From Peribacillus kribbensis DSM 17871 (lineage in GTDB: Bacteria > Bacillota > Bacilli > Bacillales > DSM-1321): a DNA stretch of 64,000 nt. Each line of letters starts with the position of its first letter. Position 1 is the first letter of the stretch. Location of the stretch: contig NZ_AUMQ01000033.1 in NCBI RefSeq assembly GCF_000430765.1, forward strand, positions 1-64,000. Reading direction: 5' to 3'. Both the position numbers and the translations under genes were made by a program. Below are positions 25,264 through 33,476 of the stretch, piece after piece. Below the pieces are notes generated by a model. That model ran no database searches and was not told where the DNA came from. It worked only from the letters and a program-made list of their open reading frames with translations.

Positions 25264-25782
25264 CTAATTCGCAAGAAATAAAGACTGAATATCTTTCCAT
25301 CCATAAGCAACCTCTGTCAGGTACAGCCCGCCGAACTCGACTTCCTCTTTATCGATCACTTTTCCGCCCAGGGTTTCATAAAAGCGCTTTGACTTATTTT
25401 CTTCAAGCACCCAGACCAGCATGGAATTCAGATGATATTCCAGCAAAAAATCGACCACCGGCTTTAGGAGCGAGCCGCCAATTCCCTTTCCCTGGAACTC
25501 TTCCAGAACATAAATGGCATACAGCTCACCTGTATACTCATCATAAAGACCTGTCCGTTCTTTTCCTCCCGAAGAAAAGCCCACGATTCCATGCTCCTCA
25601 TCCTCTGCCACAAACACGTTCCCATTCGGGATGATCGTGAGCCACGTTTCCAGCCGGTCATCAAAAGAAATATGATCAAGATATTCCTTTGGCATAATAT
25701 CCTTATAGGTGGTTTTCCAGCCCTCCACTGATACCCGGGTCACACCTTCTGCATCCGATAGCTTAGCTTTTCTAATCATCAT
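25264..25782 (-). CDS. GNAT family N-acetyltransferase
   Basis: 172 residues. Motif A reads LYAIYVLEEFQGKGIGGSLL (about 88-107) with the pyrophosphate-binding QGKGIG. The C-terminus VWVLEENKSKRFYETLGGKV is the standard motif B. The N-terminal IRKAKLSDAEGVTRVSVEGW is shared with many Bacillus GNAT enzymes of unknown substrate. Seven bases separate it from the PhzF remnant. Confidence 0.88.
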   Translation of the reverse strand: MMIRKAKLSDAEGVTRVSVEGWKTTYKDIMPKEYLDHISFDDRLETWLTIIPNGNVFVAEDEEHGIVGFSSGGKERTGLYDEYTGELYAIYVLEEFQGKGIGGSLLKPVVDFLLEYHLNSMLVWVLEENKSKRFYETLGGKVIDKEEVEFGGLYLTEVAYGWKDIQSLFLAN

Positions 25783-25860
25783 ATTGCCTGAACCCCCTGA
25801 AATAAATCTTTATCTTTTAATCATGTAGCAGAGAGAAGATTTCTTCAAGCAGGAGCTGCA

Positions 25861-25888
25861 AAAAAACTGCCGGGATTTCCCGGCAGCC
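25861..25888 (-). terminator. Terminator of the RDD gene
   Basis: CTGCCGGGA-aa-TCCCGGCAG followed by TTTTTTT on the minus strand. Confidence 0.88.
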
Positions 25889-25899
25889 TGCTGATCCGT

Positions 25900-26325
25900 T
25901 TATGCAATTTCTTCTTTTCTATTCACTGGCGGGTCCGTGGTCACATAGGTGCCTGCGATAAAGTCATGGATGGCCCTTTTATCCTTGCGGAGGCCGACCA
26001 TAAATGCGCTGACAACCAGGGCAGCCCCCAGTGTGAGTCCATAAATCAGCCCGCCGGCAAGAGTGCGGATCAGCATGGTTCCAAACCCCAATTTTTCACC
26101 GTTCAGCTTTACAATCCTGACATTCAGCACCCGCTTGCCTACCGTATAGCCCTGCCATACTACAGGAATCAAAATGCTGTATAAAGCTCCTCCAACCTGG
26201 GAAATCGGATTTTTATCCCAATTCCCAAAAATCAAATAGCCAATTGTCCCCAGCGTAATAGACACCACAATCGCATCTAATACACTCGCAGCAAACCTTC
26301 TCCAAAACCCGCCTGGATGACTCAA
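25900..26325 (-). CDS. RDD family membrane protein
   Basis: 141 residues from a TTG start at 26325 with GGGGG upstream, giving the usual RDD opening (SHPGGFWRRFAASVLDAIVV, with Arg, Asp in place). Three to four transmembrane helices follow, and the second RDD block TVGKRVLNVRIVKLNGEKLG and KDKRAIHDFIAGTYV are present. A longer frame begins at 26370 but has no ribosome binding site. RDD proteins are small membrane proteins of unclear role; some act as ion antiporters. Confidence 0.8.
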   Translation of the reverse strand: MSHPGGFWRRFAASVLDAIVVSITLGTIGYLIFGNWDKNPISQVGGALYSILIPVVWQGYTVGKRVLNVRIVKLNGEKLGFGTMLIRTLAGGLIYGLTLGAALVVSAFMVGLRKDKRAIHDFIAGTYVTTDPPVNRKEEIA

Positions 26326-26470
26326 TCGACCAACCCCCAGATTCAGTTTAAAGAAAATGAACAAAATCACTGATTACTTACCCGCCGTTTTTCGAAATAA
26401 ACCTTTTGTACTAGGTTTTAAGAAGTTTCATTTTGTTTTATGTATATACTCTTTACAGATTTGCAGAACC

Positions 26471-26842
26471 CTAAAGTGTCTTCTTCCAGCATTCACAGCA
26501 GAAGCGAGCATCGGCTGTCAGCCAATTCTGTGCTTCTTTCTTTTCACACAATTCGATCTGGCTGAGATAAATCTTCTTTGCATAGGGAAGGTTCAGGTTC
26601 TTTACGGATTGATTAATCGTCAGCAGGATTCTCTTGTCGTCATTGGAAAGTGCCTCCTCCAGTCCGTTTTCCTTTTCCTCCTGAATGATTTTTACAAATT
26701 GCCTTGCCGCATCATTCAAAAGGAGATGGTTATTTCTTTCCGTAATGCGCTTCCACTCCTCTGAAATTAGTTCCCTTGCCTTCGAAAAGTTTTGTTCACT
26801 GCATGCCTTGTTCACCCTGCCGACCACAACCTCAATCCTCAA
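26471..26842 (-). CDS. Hypothetical helical protein with C-terminal cysteines
   Basis: About 123 residues from a TTG at 26842 (GAGGTG 6 nt before); a frame 30 nt longer is open. The protein is mostly charged helix (FSKARELISEEWKRITERNN, QFVKIIQEEKENGLEEAL) and ends ADARFCCECWKKTL with three clustered cysteines. I do not recognise a family. It lies alone on the minus strand, divergent from the YiaAB-like gene. Confidence 0.65.
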   Translation of the reverse strand: MRIEVVVGRVNKACSEQNFSKARELISEEWKRITERNNHLLLNDAARQFVKIIQEEKENGLEEALSNDDKRILLTINQSVKNLNLPYAKKIYLSQIELCEKKEAQNWLTADARFCCECWKKTL

Positions 26843-27022
26843 ATTTTCCACCTCACAAAAATCTATGACCATTTTACTATTATTGTAATAATTTTTATAA
26901 TAATTTGTATAGTGTTTTTGAGAAATTGTGGTTAATCATCCTCCAACTTTATTGTTTATGGGAAAATGCCTGCGTGTTAATATATTACTAATAAGGGTTT
27001 TATTTCAATTCAGGAGGAATGG

Positions 27023-27289
27023 ATGTATGCAGAAGTATCGAAAAAGGAATACCCCAGCTTTTACCATATTGGCCTATTTTTTACTCTTGCTGCCGGCGTG
27101 TTATTGTTCAGTATCGGGTTATATAACGCCGATAATCTCCAGCTAAATGAAAAGGGATATTATATCGCAGTCATGCTGTTGTGCATTGTCGGGGCGATTC
27201 TTACTCAAAAGGTCGCAAGAGATAATGCGGAGGATAACGAAATCATTGCCGAGCAGGAAAGAAAGTATAATCAAAGCAAAGACGTATGA
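27023..27289 (+). CDS. YiaA/YiaB-type two-helix membrane protein
   Basis: 88 residues, ATG at 27023 after AGGAGG. Two transmembrane helices enclose the family motif YNADNLQLNEKGYYIAVMLL, and TQKVARDNAEDNE follows, which matches the YiaAB domain of enteric YiaA/YiaB (GLWNA...LNEKGYY...QK.vRD). The role of this family is unknown; it is a small inner-membrane protein. It ends in its own terminator before the LXG operon. Confidence 0.82.
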   Translation: MYAEVSKKEYPSFYHIGLFFTLAAGVLLFSIGLYNADNLQLNEKGYYIAVMLLCIVGAILTQKVARDNAEDNEIIAEQERKYNQSKDV

Positions 27290-27298
27290 ATTTCGAAA

Positions 27299-27336
27299 GC
27301 CAGGGCCATAAAACGAGCCTTGGTGTTTTTTGTTTT
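27299..27336 (+). terminator. Terminator after the YiaAB-like gene
   Basis: CCAGGGC-cataaaacga-GCCTTGG (one mismatch) followed by TGTTTTTTGTTTT. The region from here to 27570 holds no gene and should carry the promoter of the LXG operon (possible -10 TAAAAT near 27520). Confidence 0.65.
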
Positions 27337-27570
27337 GGCCGTGACTATTTTCATGCTCCAAATTCTTATGTCGTTCGCAAAAAATAGGCATTTTATTCAA
27401 AATATCTGGTTTAATTTGTAAAAAAACAGGAAATAAGAAACTGATATCCTTCTCATTCTATCTGCACAGGCCATAAAAATGTGGCTATTTCGCACTATTT
27501 TTCTAGCATTCTTACTTTGGTAAAATTTAGTTGGAAATGATTAGGCGCGATTTTTACAGGAGGTTGGACC

Positions 27571-27954
27571 ATGGAGCAGAACGAGGAACGAATGCACAGC
27601 CTTAACAGCGCAATAAGCCAGCTGGACGGCCTGGTGAGGGACTATGAGGAAAAGGTGCAGCGCCTTAGAAGCGCCAAAAGCCAGATAACCGGCGAGCAGG
27701 GAGAATTCCAGGCAAACCGGAATCTTGTAAAGGATCCTCCATTATCATCCAATACCTGGGCAGGTATGCATGCGGAAAGCTTCGAGGAAATCCGCACTGA
27801 CATAGGAAGCGAATACACCCTGCTTTCCGGAGAGGATACAAATTCCATTTTAAGTGATATTGAGGAAAAGATTGTCTATTATGAAAATCTCATAACATCA
27901 ACTGCCTCAAGAATATCCGGGCTGCGCTCCGAGCTTTGTGAATTAAATGATTAA
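27571..27954 (+). CDS. YwqH-like T7SS partner protein (DUF5082)
   Basis: 127 residues, ribosome binding site AGGAGG. Two long helices flank a loop with NTWAGMHAESFEEI, a W-x-G type turn as in WXG100-like proteins. The N-terminal helix (MHSLNSAISQLDGLVRDYEE) and the C-terminal EKIVYYENLITSTASRISGL match the YwqH/DUF5082 family, always encoded before a YwqI-like and an LXG protein. In other LXG loci such small helical proteins bind the LXG domain and target it to the type VIIb machine. First gene of the operon. Confidence 0.82.
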   Translation: MEQNEERMHSLNSAISQLDGLVRDYEEKVQRLRSAKSQITGEQGEFQANRNLVKDPPLSSNTWAGMHAESFEEIRTDIGSEYTLLSGEDTNSILSDIEEKIVYYENLITSTASRISGLRSELCELND

Positions 27955-27968
27955 GGAGAGAACCGAGT

Positions 27969-28247
27969 ATGCCTGAAATAAAGATTAAGGAACAAGAAGT
28001 AACCGCTGCGTTCCACGAACTAAACAGCAGGCTTCAGGCGCTTGAAGTGGTAAAGCATGATGCCGCCCTCACACATACTTCCATGGAGTTCGCTTCCGTC
28101 ATGGAGCAGATCGAAGACTCCTATTACCAGCATATGACCCAGTACAAGCGGCTGCTAGCCAAGTTTCAGCAGGATGCCTTGAAGAATATCCAGGAATTCA
28201 TTGAAAAGGAAAAAGAAGTCGGTGAAACCATCAGCAGCGGGAGGTAA
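27969..28247 (+). CDS. YwqI-like T7SS partner protein (DUF5344)
   Basis: 92 residues, all helical, beginning PEIKIKEQEVTAAFHELNSR and with HTSMEFASVMEQIEDSYYQH in the middle. It fits the YwqI/DUF5344 family, the second small protein of YwqHIJ-type LXG operons. It is expected to form a helical bundle with the DUF5082 protein and the LXG domain before export. The gene ends 2 nt before the toxin gene, so translation should be coupled. Confidence 0.8.
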   Translation: MPEIKIKEQEVTAAFHELNSRLQALEVVKHDAALTHTSMEFASVMEQIEDSYYQHMTQYKRLLAKFQQDALKNIQEFIEKEKEVGETISSGR

Positions 28248-28249
28248 AA

Positions 28250-29854
28250 ATGAAAGCGATCGACGTGTCTGAAATATTTTCAAGTATTGATCAGTCACTG
28301 CAACAAAAAAAGAAGGAAAAAGAACATATCCTGGATATCCGCGATGCTGTCAACAAGGTGATTGACCTTGGGGATGCTCTTGAAGGAAGCGGCGGAAATG
28401 CTATCAAGGATCATTTTACAACGGTACATATCCCGGCGATTCTCCTGCTGAATCAATTTCAGCAGACGTATATGGATGAATTGAAGAAAGTGAAAGAGCT
28501 GATTTCAGATTATGAAACCCAAAGCGGGCTCGTCCGCGAAGATTTTATCGAGCATGACGTGAAACAAGGACTCAAAAAGCTGGAGAATGTCACGCGCTCC
28601 ATTGCAGAGTCCATCAATAACGAGCTTACCAAAGTGAGCGACCTTGTCAACTCTGCTCCTTTAAACCTGAGCCGGATGGAATCACTGCTGAACCGGGCTG
28701 ACACACATAACCAGAAGACAGTTGAGGATCTGCACAAGCTGGACAGCGATGCCAGCAAATCCCTGAAGGAAGTAAAAAGCAGCCTGGATGATGTCGGCCA
28801 GTTTCTTGCCAAGATCGAGGGCTGGAGCAAGGATGGGGTTTTCCTAAGCAAAAAAACCATCAACGAAATCGATTCCTATTTGGAGAAGAATGATTCTATT
28901 GCCAAGCTGATTGATTCCGCCCTGGAATTATCGATCGAACAGGGCGATTCCACCTTTCTCGGGATGGTCACAGACTGGCTGGATAAAATCGGGAAGACGA
29001 CCGGCGGCAGGGATGCACTGAAAGGAACCGCGGCGGCGGCGATCCTGCTGACCAAGCGTTTGGAGTTTATTAAGGATGGCGCAGGCAACTTCAACATACG
29101 CGCCACGGATGGCTGGAAACAGATTCGGGGTAAGTATGCAGATCCTTTGGCAGCTGCTTTGTATAAAATCATCAAAAAAGGAAGCGGCAACCCCATTCCA
29201 TTTATAAGGAATTATTTCAGTAAATATCAGAATGCACCGAGCCGGATGCTGCGTGACCTGGTGGGGCTCTCACCGAATGCCAACACGCAAAGCCTGCGGG
29301 AAATTTTAAAGAAGAACTTCCCAAATTTAAAATTTGTGGAAGAGGGCGTAGAAAACTACAAAAGGTTTCCCCTTGATGCGGGCGGTACATTAAAACAGTT
29401 TGTTACTGTAGACGGTCTGAAAGGTGTTTCTAAAAAAATCCCTTATTTGGGAGTGGTAATTTCAGTCGTAACAAATGGATCCGAGTTTTTTAATGACGGC
29501 AATAAATATAAGTCCATTTCTGAAAAAGCCGGCCGCGCTGTGGCGGGAATTGGAATGGATGCAGGCGTAGCAGCCTTGACGACTGGAGGGGCAGCCCTCG
29601 GCACGATGATTTGTCCCGGTCCAGGCACACTCATTGGCGGAGCGGTCGGGGCTACAATAGGGATCATATCATCCATGGCCTTCGAGGATACAGTTAAAGA
29701 CCTGGGAGAAAAAGCGGGCAAATGGACTGGCGAGAAGATAAATGAAGTGAAAAAGACATTGCAGAAGAAAACCCAGCAGATTCAGGATCTAGCAAAGGAT
29801 GCCGGAGATGCACTTTCAAATGCCGGACATTTTGTATACGGACTTTTTAGATAG
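28250..29854 (+). CDS. LXG-domain T7SS effector with glycine-zipper C-terminus
   Basis: 534 residues. Residues 1-200 form the LXG domain, a long coiled-coil region starting MKAIDVSEIFSSIDQSL with LEGSGGNAIKDHF at about 44-56. A middle region (about 230-410) has no enzyme motif I can name. The C-terminus (about 427-476) is a Gly/Ala-rich hydrophobic stretch, AVAGIGMDAGVAALTTGGAA then LIGGAVGATIGIISSM, with GxxxG spacing, followed by a charged helix (480-525). This fits a membrane-inserting or pore-forming toxin rather than a nuclease. The context (two targeting partners upstream, membrane proteins downstream) supports an antibacterial effector secreted by type VIIb. No T7SS core genes are in the window. 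Confidence 0.85.
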   Translation: MKAIDVSEIFSSIDQSLQQKKKEKEHILDIRDAVNKVIDLGDALEGSGGNAIKDHFTTVHIPAILLLNQFQQTYMDELKKVKELISDYETQSGLVREDFIEHDVKQGLKKLENVTRSIAESINNELTKVSDLVNSAPLNLSRMESLLNRADTHNQKTVEDLHKLDSDASKSLKEVKSSLDDVGQFLAKIEGWSKDGVFLSKKTINEIDSYLEKNDSIAKLIDSALELSIEQGDSTFLGMVTDWLDKIGKTTGGRDALKGTAAAAILLTKRLEFIKDGAGNFNIRATDGWKQIRGKYADPLAAALYKIIKKGSGNPIPFIRNYFSKYQNAPSRMLRDLVGLSPNANTQSLREILKKNFPNLKFVEEGVENYKRFPLDAGGTLKQFVTVDGLKGVSKKIPYLGVVISVVTNGSEFFNDGNKYKSISEKAGRAVAGIGMDAGVAALTTGGAALGTMICPGPGTLIGGAVGATIGIISSMAFEDTVKDLGEKAGKWTGEKINEVKKTLQKKTQQIQDLAKDAGDALSNAGHFVYGLFR

Positions 29855-29868
29855 CAGGGAGCAAAATC

Positions 29869-30657
29869 ATGGAGAAAATAAAAGGTATCTCATTGACTAC
29901 AAACGAGCTCGCTTCGGTTCTTGCTCTTTGCGGCTATGAATCTATGGCCAATGATGTGATAAATGGTCTCAATGTATTGTCTGATGAAAAAGATTTTGAC
30001 AGATTCCTTAAAGAAACGGAAGCTTCTTTAAGAATGAAGGGCTTTTGGAATGACCAGCGGGAAAACCTTATTGAAGAAGGTTTGGAAAGTCTCATTACCC
30101 TCTTGGTCCATTCAAAGAAAAAGGTAAGAATCATCAGAGGGCAAAAGGTCACCTTTATTCATTATTTAGATTCTAATAACATGCTTCTGCAATTGATTTC
30201 AGATGGCCGGCACCATCTTGAACTCATTAAAAGCCCGGAATTGTGGATAGCGGTGGTAGACTATTGCCAGGGAGGACTGATGTCTTCCTGCAACAGTGAA
30301 GCCAGTAAGCTCGAGGTGCTTAAACTGGATGAAGACATCTATAACACTCTGCATCAGCTTACAGATGAAACGGTAAGCACCTTGCTTTCTCATGATCTTC
30401 CTTTTTCACTGAGAGTATTTTTAGAAGATTTCAAGGCAAATTCTTTTGAGTTTGATAATGTCTCTCTCATGGACATGCGATTTGAGGATGATTATCTATC
30501 GATCAATCAGGTGTTTTTCTTTTTGAACACCGGAAGCTATATATGGCTGCTCGACTACGATAAAGTGGATGACAACGAAATCTATGTGCTTCCTATGAAT
30601 GCTGCTGATTTCAACAATTTAATCTTTTCAGTAGTGACCGATTACTTTAGAAACTGA
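29869..30657 (+). CDS. LXG-operon protein, possible EspG-like secretion chaperone
   Basis: 262 residues with no signal peptide and no membrane segment. The pattern begins LTTNELASVLALCGYESM. It continues with ESLITLLVHSKKKVRIIRGQ, HYLDSNNMLLQLISDGRHHL and ELWIAVVDYCQGG, and ends with a second similar half. It resembles in outline the EspG/ESX-associated chaperones of mycobacteria (leading helix, L..L..P...V strand, W..L helix). This is a fold-level impression and not a family match. It lies 15 nt after the toxin gene, so it could be the chaperone or a soluble immunity protein. Confidence 0.6.
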   Translation: MEKIKGISLTTNELASVLALCGYESMANDVINGLNVLSDEKDFDRFLKETEASLRMKGFWNDQRENLIEEGLESLITLLVHSKKKVRIIRGQKVTFIHYLDSNNMLLQLISDGRHHLELIKSPELWIAVVDYCQGGLMSSCNSEASKLEVLKLDEDIYNTLHQLTDETVSTLLSHDLPFSLRVFLEDFKANSFEFDNVSLMDMRFEDDYLSINQVFFFLNTGSYIWLLDYDKVDDNEIYVLPMNAADFNNLIFSVVTDYFRN

Positions 30658-30672
30658 TGTAAGGATGGTTTT

Positions 30673-31041
30673 ATGAAAAAAAATATAGGCTACGGCAGCG
30701 CTATTATTGTATTAACCCTGATTGCCTCCATGCTGCTTGGCGCAAATGTCCCTATGCCAAGCGGCTATGTCTGGCTGGTCTTGTTCGTAAATTCCATTTT
30801 TGCGTTGTTTTCTATTTTTATCCCCCGGCCCATTCTCTATTTATATGAAATCAATGTGTTCGAAGATAAAGATACCATCGGTTCTTACTTTTTTAGAGGA
30901 TTGGCTGTGGCATTTTCAGGCTTGAACTATTACGCACAGGATGTCATTTACAGAGTTCCTTTTCTGCTAAGCAGGCTGCTCAGCATTGCCTTTTTTATCT
31001 TTTTAGTCTGGCAGATGATGTTATTAGCCATGATTTTTTAA
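30673..31041 (+). CDS. Four-helix membrane protein of the LXG operon (candidate immunity)
   Basis: 122 residues with about four hydrophobic segments: residues 7-25 (IIVLTLIASMLLGANV), 31-50, 74-88 and 98-120. The loop IPRPILYLYEINVFEDKDTI is short and charged. No family recognised. A polytopic protein next to a glycine-zipper toxin is what an immunity protein against a membrane-targeting effector would look like. It starts 16 nt after the preceding gene. Confidence 0.6.
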   Translation: MKKNIGYGSAIIVLTLIASMLLGANVPMPSGYVWLVLFVNSIFALFSIFIPRPILYLYEINVFEDKDTIGSYFFRGLAVAFSGLNYYAQDVIYRVPFLLSRLLSIAFFIFLVWQMMLLAMIF

Positions 31042-31082
31042 TTTATACATATTGAATACCTAAATGAATAGGAGGCTTGCTC

Positions 31083-31319
31083 TTGGAAGCCCAGATAAAA
31101 TCAGAAACACCCGAAACATCCAAAAGGAGAAGGAGAACATTCTCTTTATTTGTAAAGGGCAATATTGCGATTCTCTTTCTGGTTGGCTGCCTGCTAATCA
31201 ATATAGGCAGCTGGGACGATTATGTCTGGCTAATGGTTGTGATGCTGGCCCTTGGATTTGAAGTCGTTCTTTTACTGCTGGTCTTCATCGCAAAAATCAA
31301 GCCAGTAAAAAAGCATTAA
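31083..31319 (+). CDS. Two-helix membrane protein of the LXG operon (candidate immunity)
   Basis: 78 residues from a TTG at 31083 with AGGAGG 7 nt upstream; a TTG 6 nt earlier abuts that site. The N-terminus is basic (SKRRRRTF) and two helices follow: VKGNIAILFLVGCLLINIGS and VWLMVVMLALGFEVVLLLLV. A degenerate relative of the second helix occurs at 35226-35333. Family unknown. Confidence 0.65.
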   Translation: MEAQIKSETPETSKRRRRTFSLFVKGNIAILFLVGCLLINIGSWDDYVWLMVVMLALGFEVVLLLLVFIAKIKPVKKH

Positions 31320-31339
31320 ATGCGCGAGGAGGATCAGCC

Positions 31340-31768
31340 ATGTCTTTTTTTCAACGATTATTCAGCAAAAAGAAAATGGAAAACCAGGAATTACTGGAGA
31401 AGCTTTTGACTACCAGCAAGGATTTCCGTATAAACGATATCATTTTAAGGGAGATCATCCCTTTCTTTAAGGAAAAGGCAGCGGACCTTGGGCCGCGGGA
31501 ATTCCATCCCTGGATTGAAGAATGGTATACCTCTCCCGACTGCCTTGAATTTGTGTATTCGCATTTCATGATAGATGATTTCTCTCAATTATCGCAACAG
31601 CGGGATAAAACCTATGACTTCTACGTAAGCGATGTAATCGGTGAAACGCTGATTCATGAGGAAAAGTATCCGATAGAAGTGGATCAGTTTGATCCAGATA
31701 TAAAGACCGCTTATTTTGTGACGGCGCTTAGGATAAGGGATATTGTGGGGAATTCTCTGCCATATTAA
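31340..31768 (+). CDS. Hypothetical soluble protein, last gene of the LXG operon
   Basis: 142 residues, ribosome binding site GAGGAGG. It is acidic and helical, starting with a basic amphipathic tail (MSFFQRLFSKKKMENQEL) that could rest on the membrane. Other segments are FHPWIEEWYTSPDCLEFVYS and IGETLIHEEKYPIEVDQFDP. No family recognised. It may be another immunity or accessory protein. Array-type repeat copy 1 begins 27 nt after its stop. Confidence 0.6.
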   Translation: MSFFQRLFSKKKMENQELLEKLLTTSKDFRINDIILREIIPFFKEKAADLGPREFHPWIEEWYTSPDCLEFVYSHFMIDDFSQLSQQRDKTYDFYVSDVIGETLIHEEKYPIEVDQFDPDIKTAYFVTALRIRDIVGNSLPY

Positions 31769-31794
31769 CAAGGCAGATAGCTGGAGCATACAAG

Positions 31795-32068
31795 AACGGG
31801 TGTATAGGTACTTCCCGCATCCAGGATCAGGCTGCCCAAACTGAAATTAGAGGGATAAATTACCGTTAATTGGTGATTTTGATTAAAACCGACCTAAATA
31901 AAGGGAGGAATTCCCTCTATCGCCTCAAAACATTGAAAAAAGAGGGATTTTTCGTGTGATAAGGGGAAAAGCTCCCCTTATTCTCCATCGAAACAGGTTC
32001 TATGCTGCACTTAGCGGGAAAATCTCCCCTTATTTTTACTAGGTATCCGGGCAATAGGGGCACTTCTC
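31795..32068. repeat. Long intergenic repeat, copy 1 (GGGGA...TCCCC words)
   Basis: About 240 bp of this segment align with 35425-35667 at roughly five in six bases by eye. Words of the type GGGGAAAAGCTCCCC or GGGATAAATTACCG start at 31852, 31903, 31944, 31963, 32015 and 32056 (steps 51, 41, 19, 52, 41). It fills the gap between the LXG operon and the convergent beta-helix gene. Confidence 0.85.
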
Positions 32069-32070
32069 AA

Positions 32071-32097
32071 AAAGAAACTCGCCAATGGCGAGTTTCA
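32071..32097. terminator. Terminator of the beta-helix gene
   Basis: AAACTCGCC-att-GGCGAGTTT followed by CTTTTTG on the minus strand; it is nearly symmetric and may work both ways. Confidence 0.85.
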
Positions 32098-32104
32098 CTT
32101 ATTT

Positions 32105-33313
32105 TTAATACTTCTGGCAGTACACAATATCCGTATTCCGATCATATACATTATAATCTTTATTTATCCGGATGAAGGATTCTTTGGTATTCCGCACTTT
32201 GTTTGTAGACATCACCTGTTCATTGGCCTGTGATACAACATCATAAGTTACCTTATATTGTCTGCCGGGGCCATCGTTTTTCCAAGGGAAAATTTGAATC
32301 GGCCTTGAGGCATTTTCTATGCTGTTATTGCGGAAGGTTGGATTTTTGACACCGCTCGCCAGAATCCCTGCATAATTGCCGCCCATTCCGACAGCCACAT
32401 TGCGGATGGTATTGTTCTCGATGACCGGGTTGGACCAGTTCATCACCCGGATGGCATCTCTTCTTGTTCCATCAATCGTATTCTTCCTGATGACAATTCC
32501 CTCATGATATTGCCCTTCCGAGTACTTATGTGTTCCCACAGCGCGGTCCAGGTTTTTGAAGGTATTGCCTTCAATGAGCACATTCTTGTTTGGAGTACGG
32601 TCATATTTGCTCCATTTCTGACTCCACCCCTGTGTAGATTTATCCGGTGTATCCAGGTTAATGGCTTCCTTATTTAAGTTGGCGGAAGCTGCGGAACCAG
32701 AAAAAGTATTGTTTTTAATGACAGCTTTGTAGTTGGCATCCATCTCGATGAAATGGCCGGAATTCATATTATAGAAGCGGATATTCTGCACAGTGACATT
32801 TTGGTTATGGCCGGCGATGATCGCAATGCTGTCCCTGTACTTCTTCATATCCACGGAGACCGTGCCTTCCCCGATAAATGAAATATTTTTCTCTCCATCA
32901 TACTTGCCATATACACCTGATTTTCCGCTCCGTGACGGCCGGATCAGCTGAAAAATGGATTTAGCGGCTGTAAACTGAGACGTTCCGCTCACAGTCCCCT
33001 TGACGATTTTCACACCATTTTTGAAACGGATGGTCACATTGGAAGGAACATACACCGTATTGGAAATGGTATATGTACCAGCATTCAGTATAAGCGTGCC
33101 TCCGCCTTTTTTCTCGAACTCTTCCATATAGGAACGCAGCACATAGTAGTGCTTCGTAGAAGAGTTATAGGTCGAATATTTAGTCATAGCCTTGTTGATC
33201 GGTGCAGTGGAAGGCGAGATCACATAGGATGGATAGGCCGCCTCCGTCTTTTCCGGCATTTGCAAGGTACAAATAAAAAGGATAACTGCCAGGCAGCCAA
33301 TAAGCTTTTTCAA
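32105..33313 (-). CDS. Secreted right-handed parallel beta-helix protein
   Basis: 402 residues from a TTG at 33313 preceded by GGAGAG; the longer frame adds no plausible N-terminus. The signal peptide is KKLIGCLAVILFICTLQ ending TEAA. From about residue 70 on, repeated turns such as NVTVQNIRFYNMNSG, VLIEGNTFKNLD, IVIRKNTIDGT, PVIENNTIRNV and PTFRNNSIEN form a PbH1-type beta-helix, as in pectate lyases and polysaccharide-modifying enzymes. The opening GGTLILNAGTYTISNTVYVP is the usual capping region of the pectate-lyase superfamily. The substrate is unknown; an extracellular polysaccharide is likely. Confidence 0.82.
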   Translation of the reverse strand: MKKLIGCLAVILFICTLQMPEKTEAAYPSYVISPSTAPINKAMTKYSTYNSSTKHYYVLRSYMEEFEKKGGGTLILNAGTYTISNTVYVPSNVTIRFKNGVKIVKGTVSGTSQFTAAKSIFQLIRPSRSGKSGVYGKYDGEKNISFIGEGTVSVDMKKYRDSIAIIAGHNQNVTVQNIRFYNMNSGHFIEMDANYKAVIKNNTFSGSAASANLNKEAINLDTPDKSTQGWSQKWSKYDRTPNKNVLIEGNTFKNLDRAVGTHKYSEGQYHEGIVIRKNTIDGTRRDAIRVMNWSNPVIENNTIRNVAVGMGGNYAGILASGVKNPTFRNNSIENASRPIQIFPWKNDGPGRQYKVTYDVVSQANEQVMSTNKVRNTKESFIRINKDYNVYDRNTDIVYCQKY

Positions 33314-33476
33314 TTGATTCTCTCCTCTCATGCTGTCTATTCTTATTATCGACAATATTTGTAAGCTGTAAAGAAAAAATTGTGGAATTAACTGGTAAAA
33401 AGGTAGCATTTATCAAAATTTGTTTTTACAATATACTTGTACTATCCATTTTATGTTCGTCATAGGGGGAACTAGC

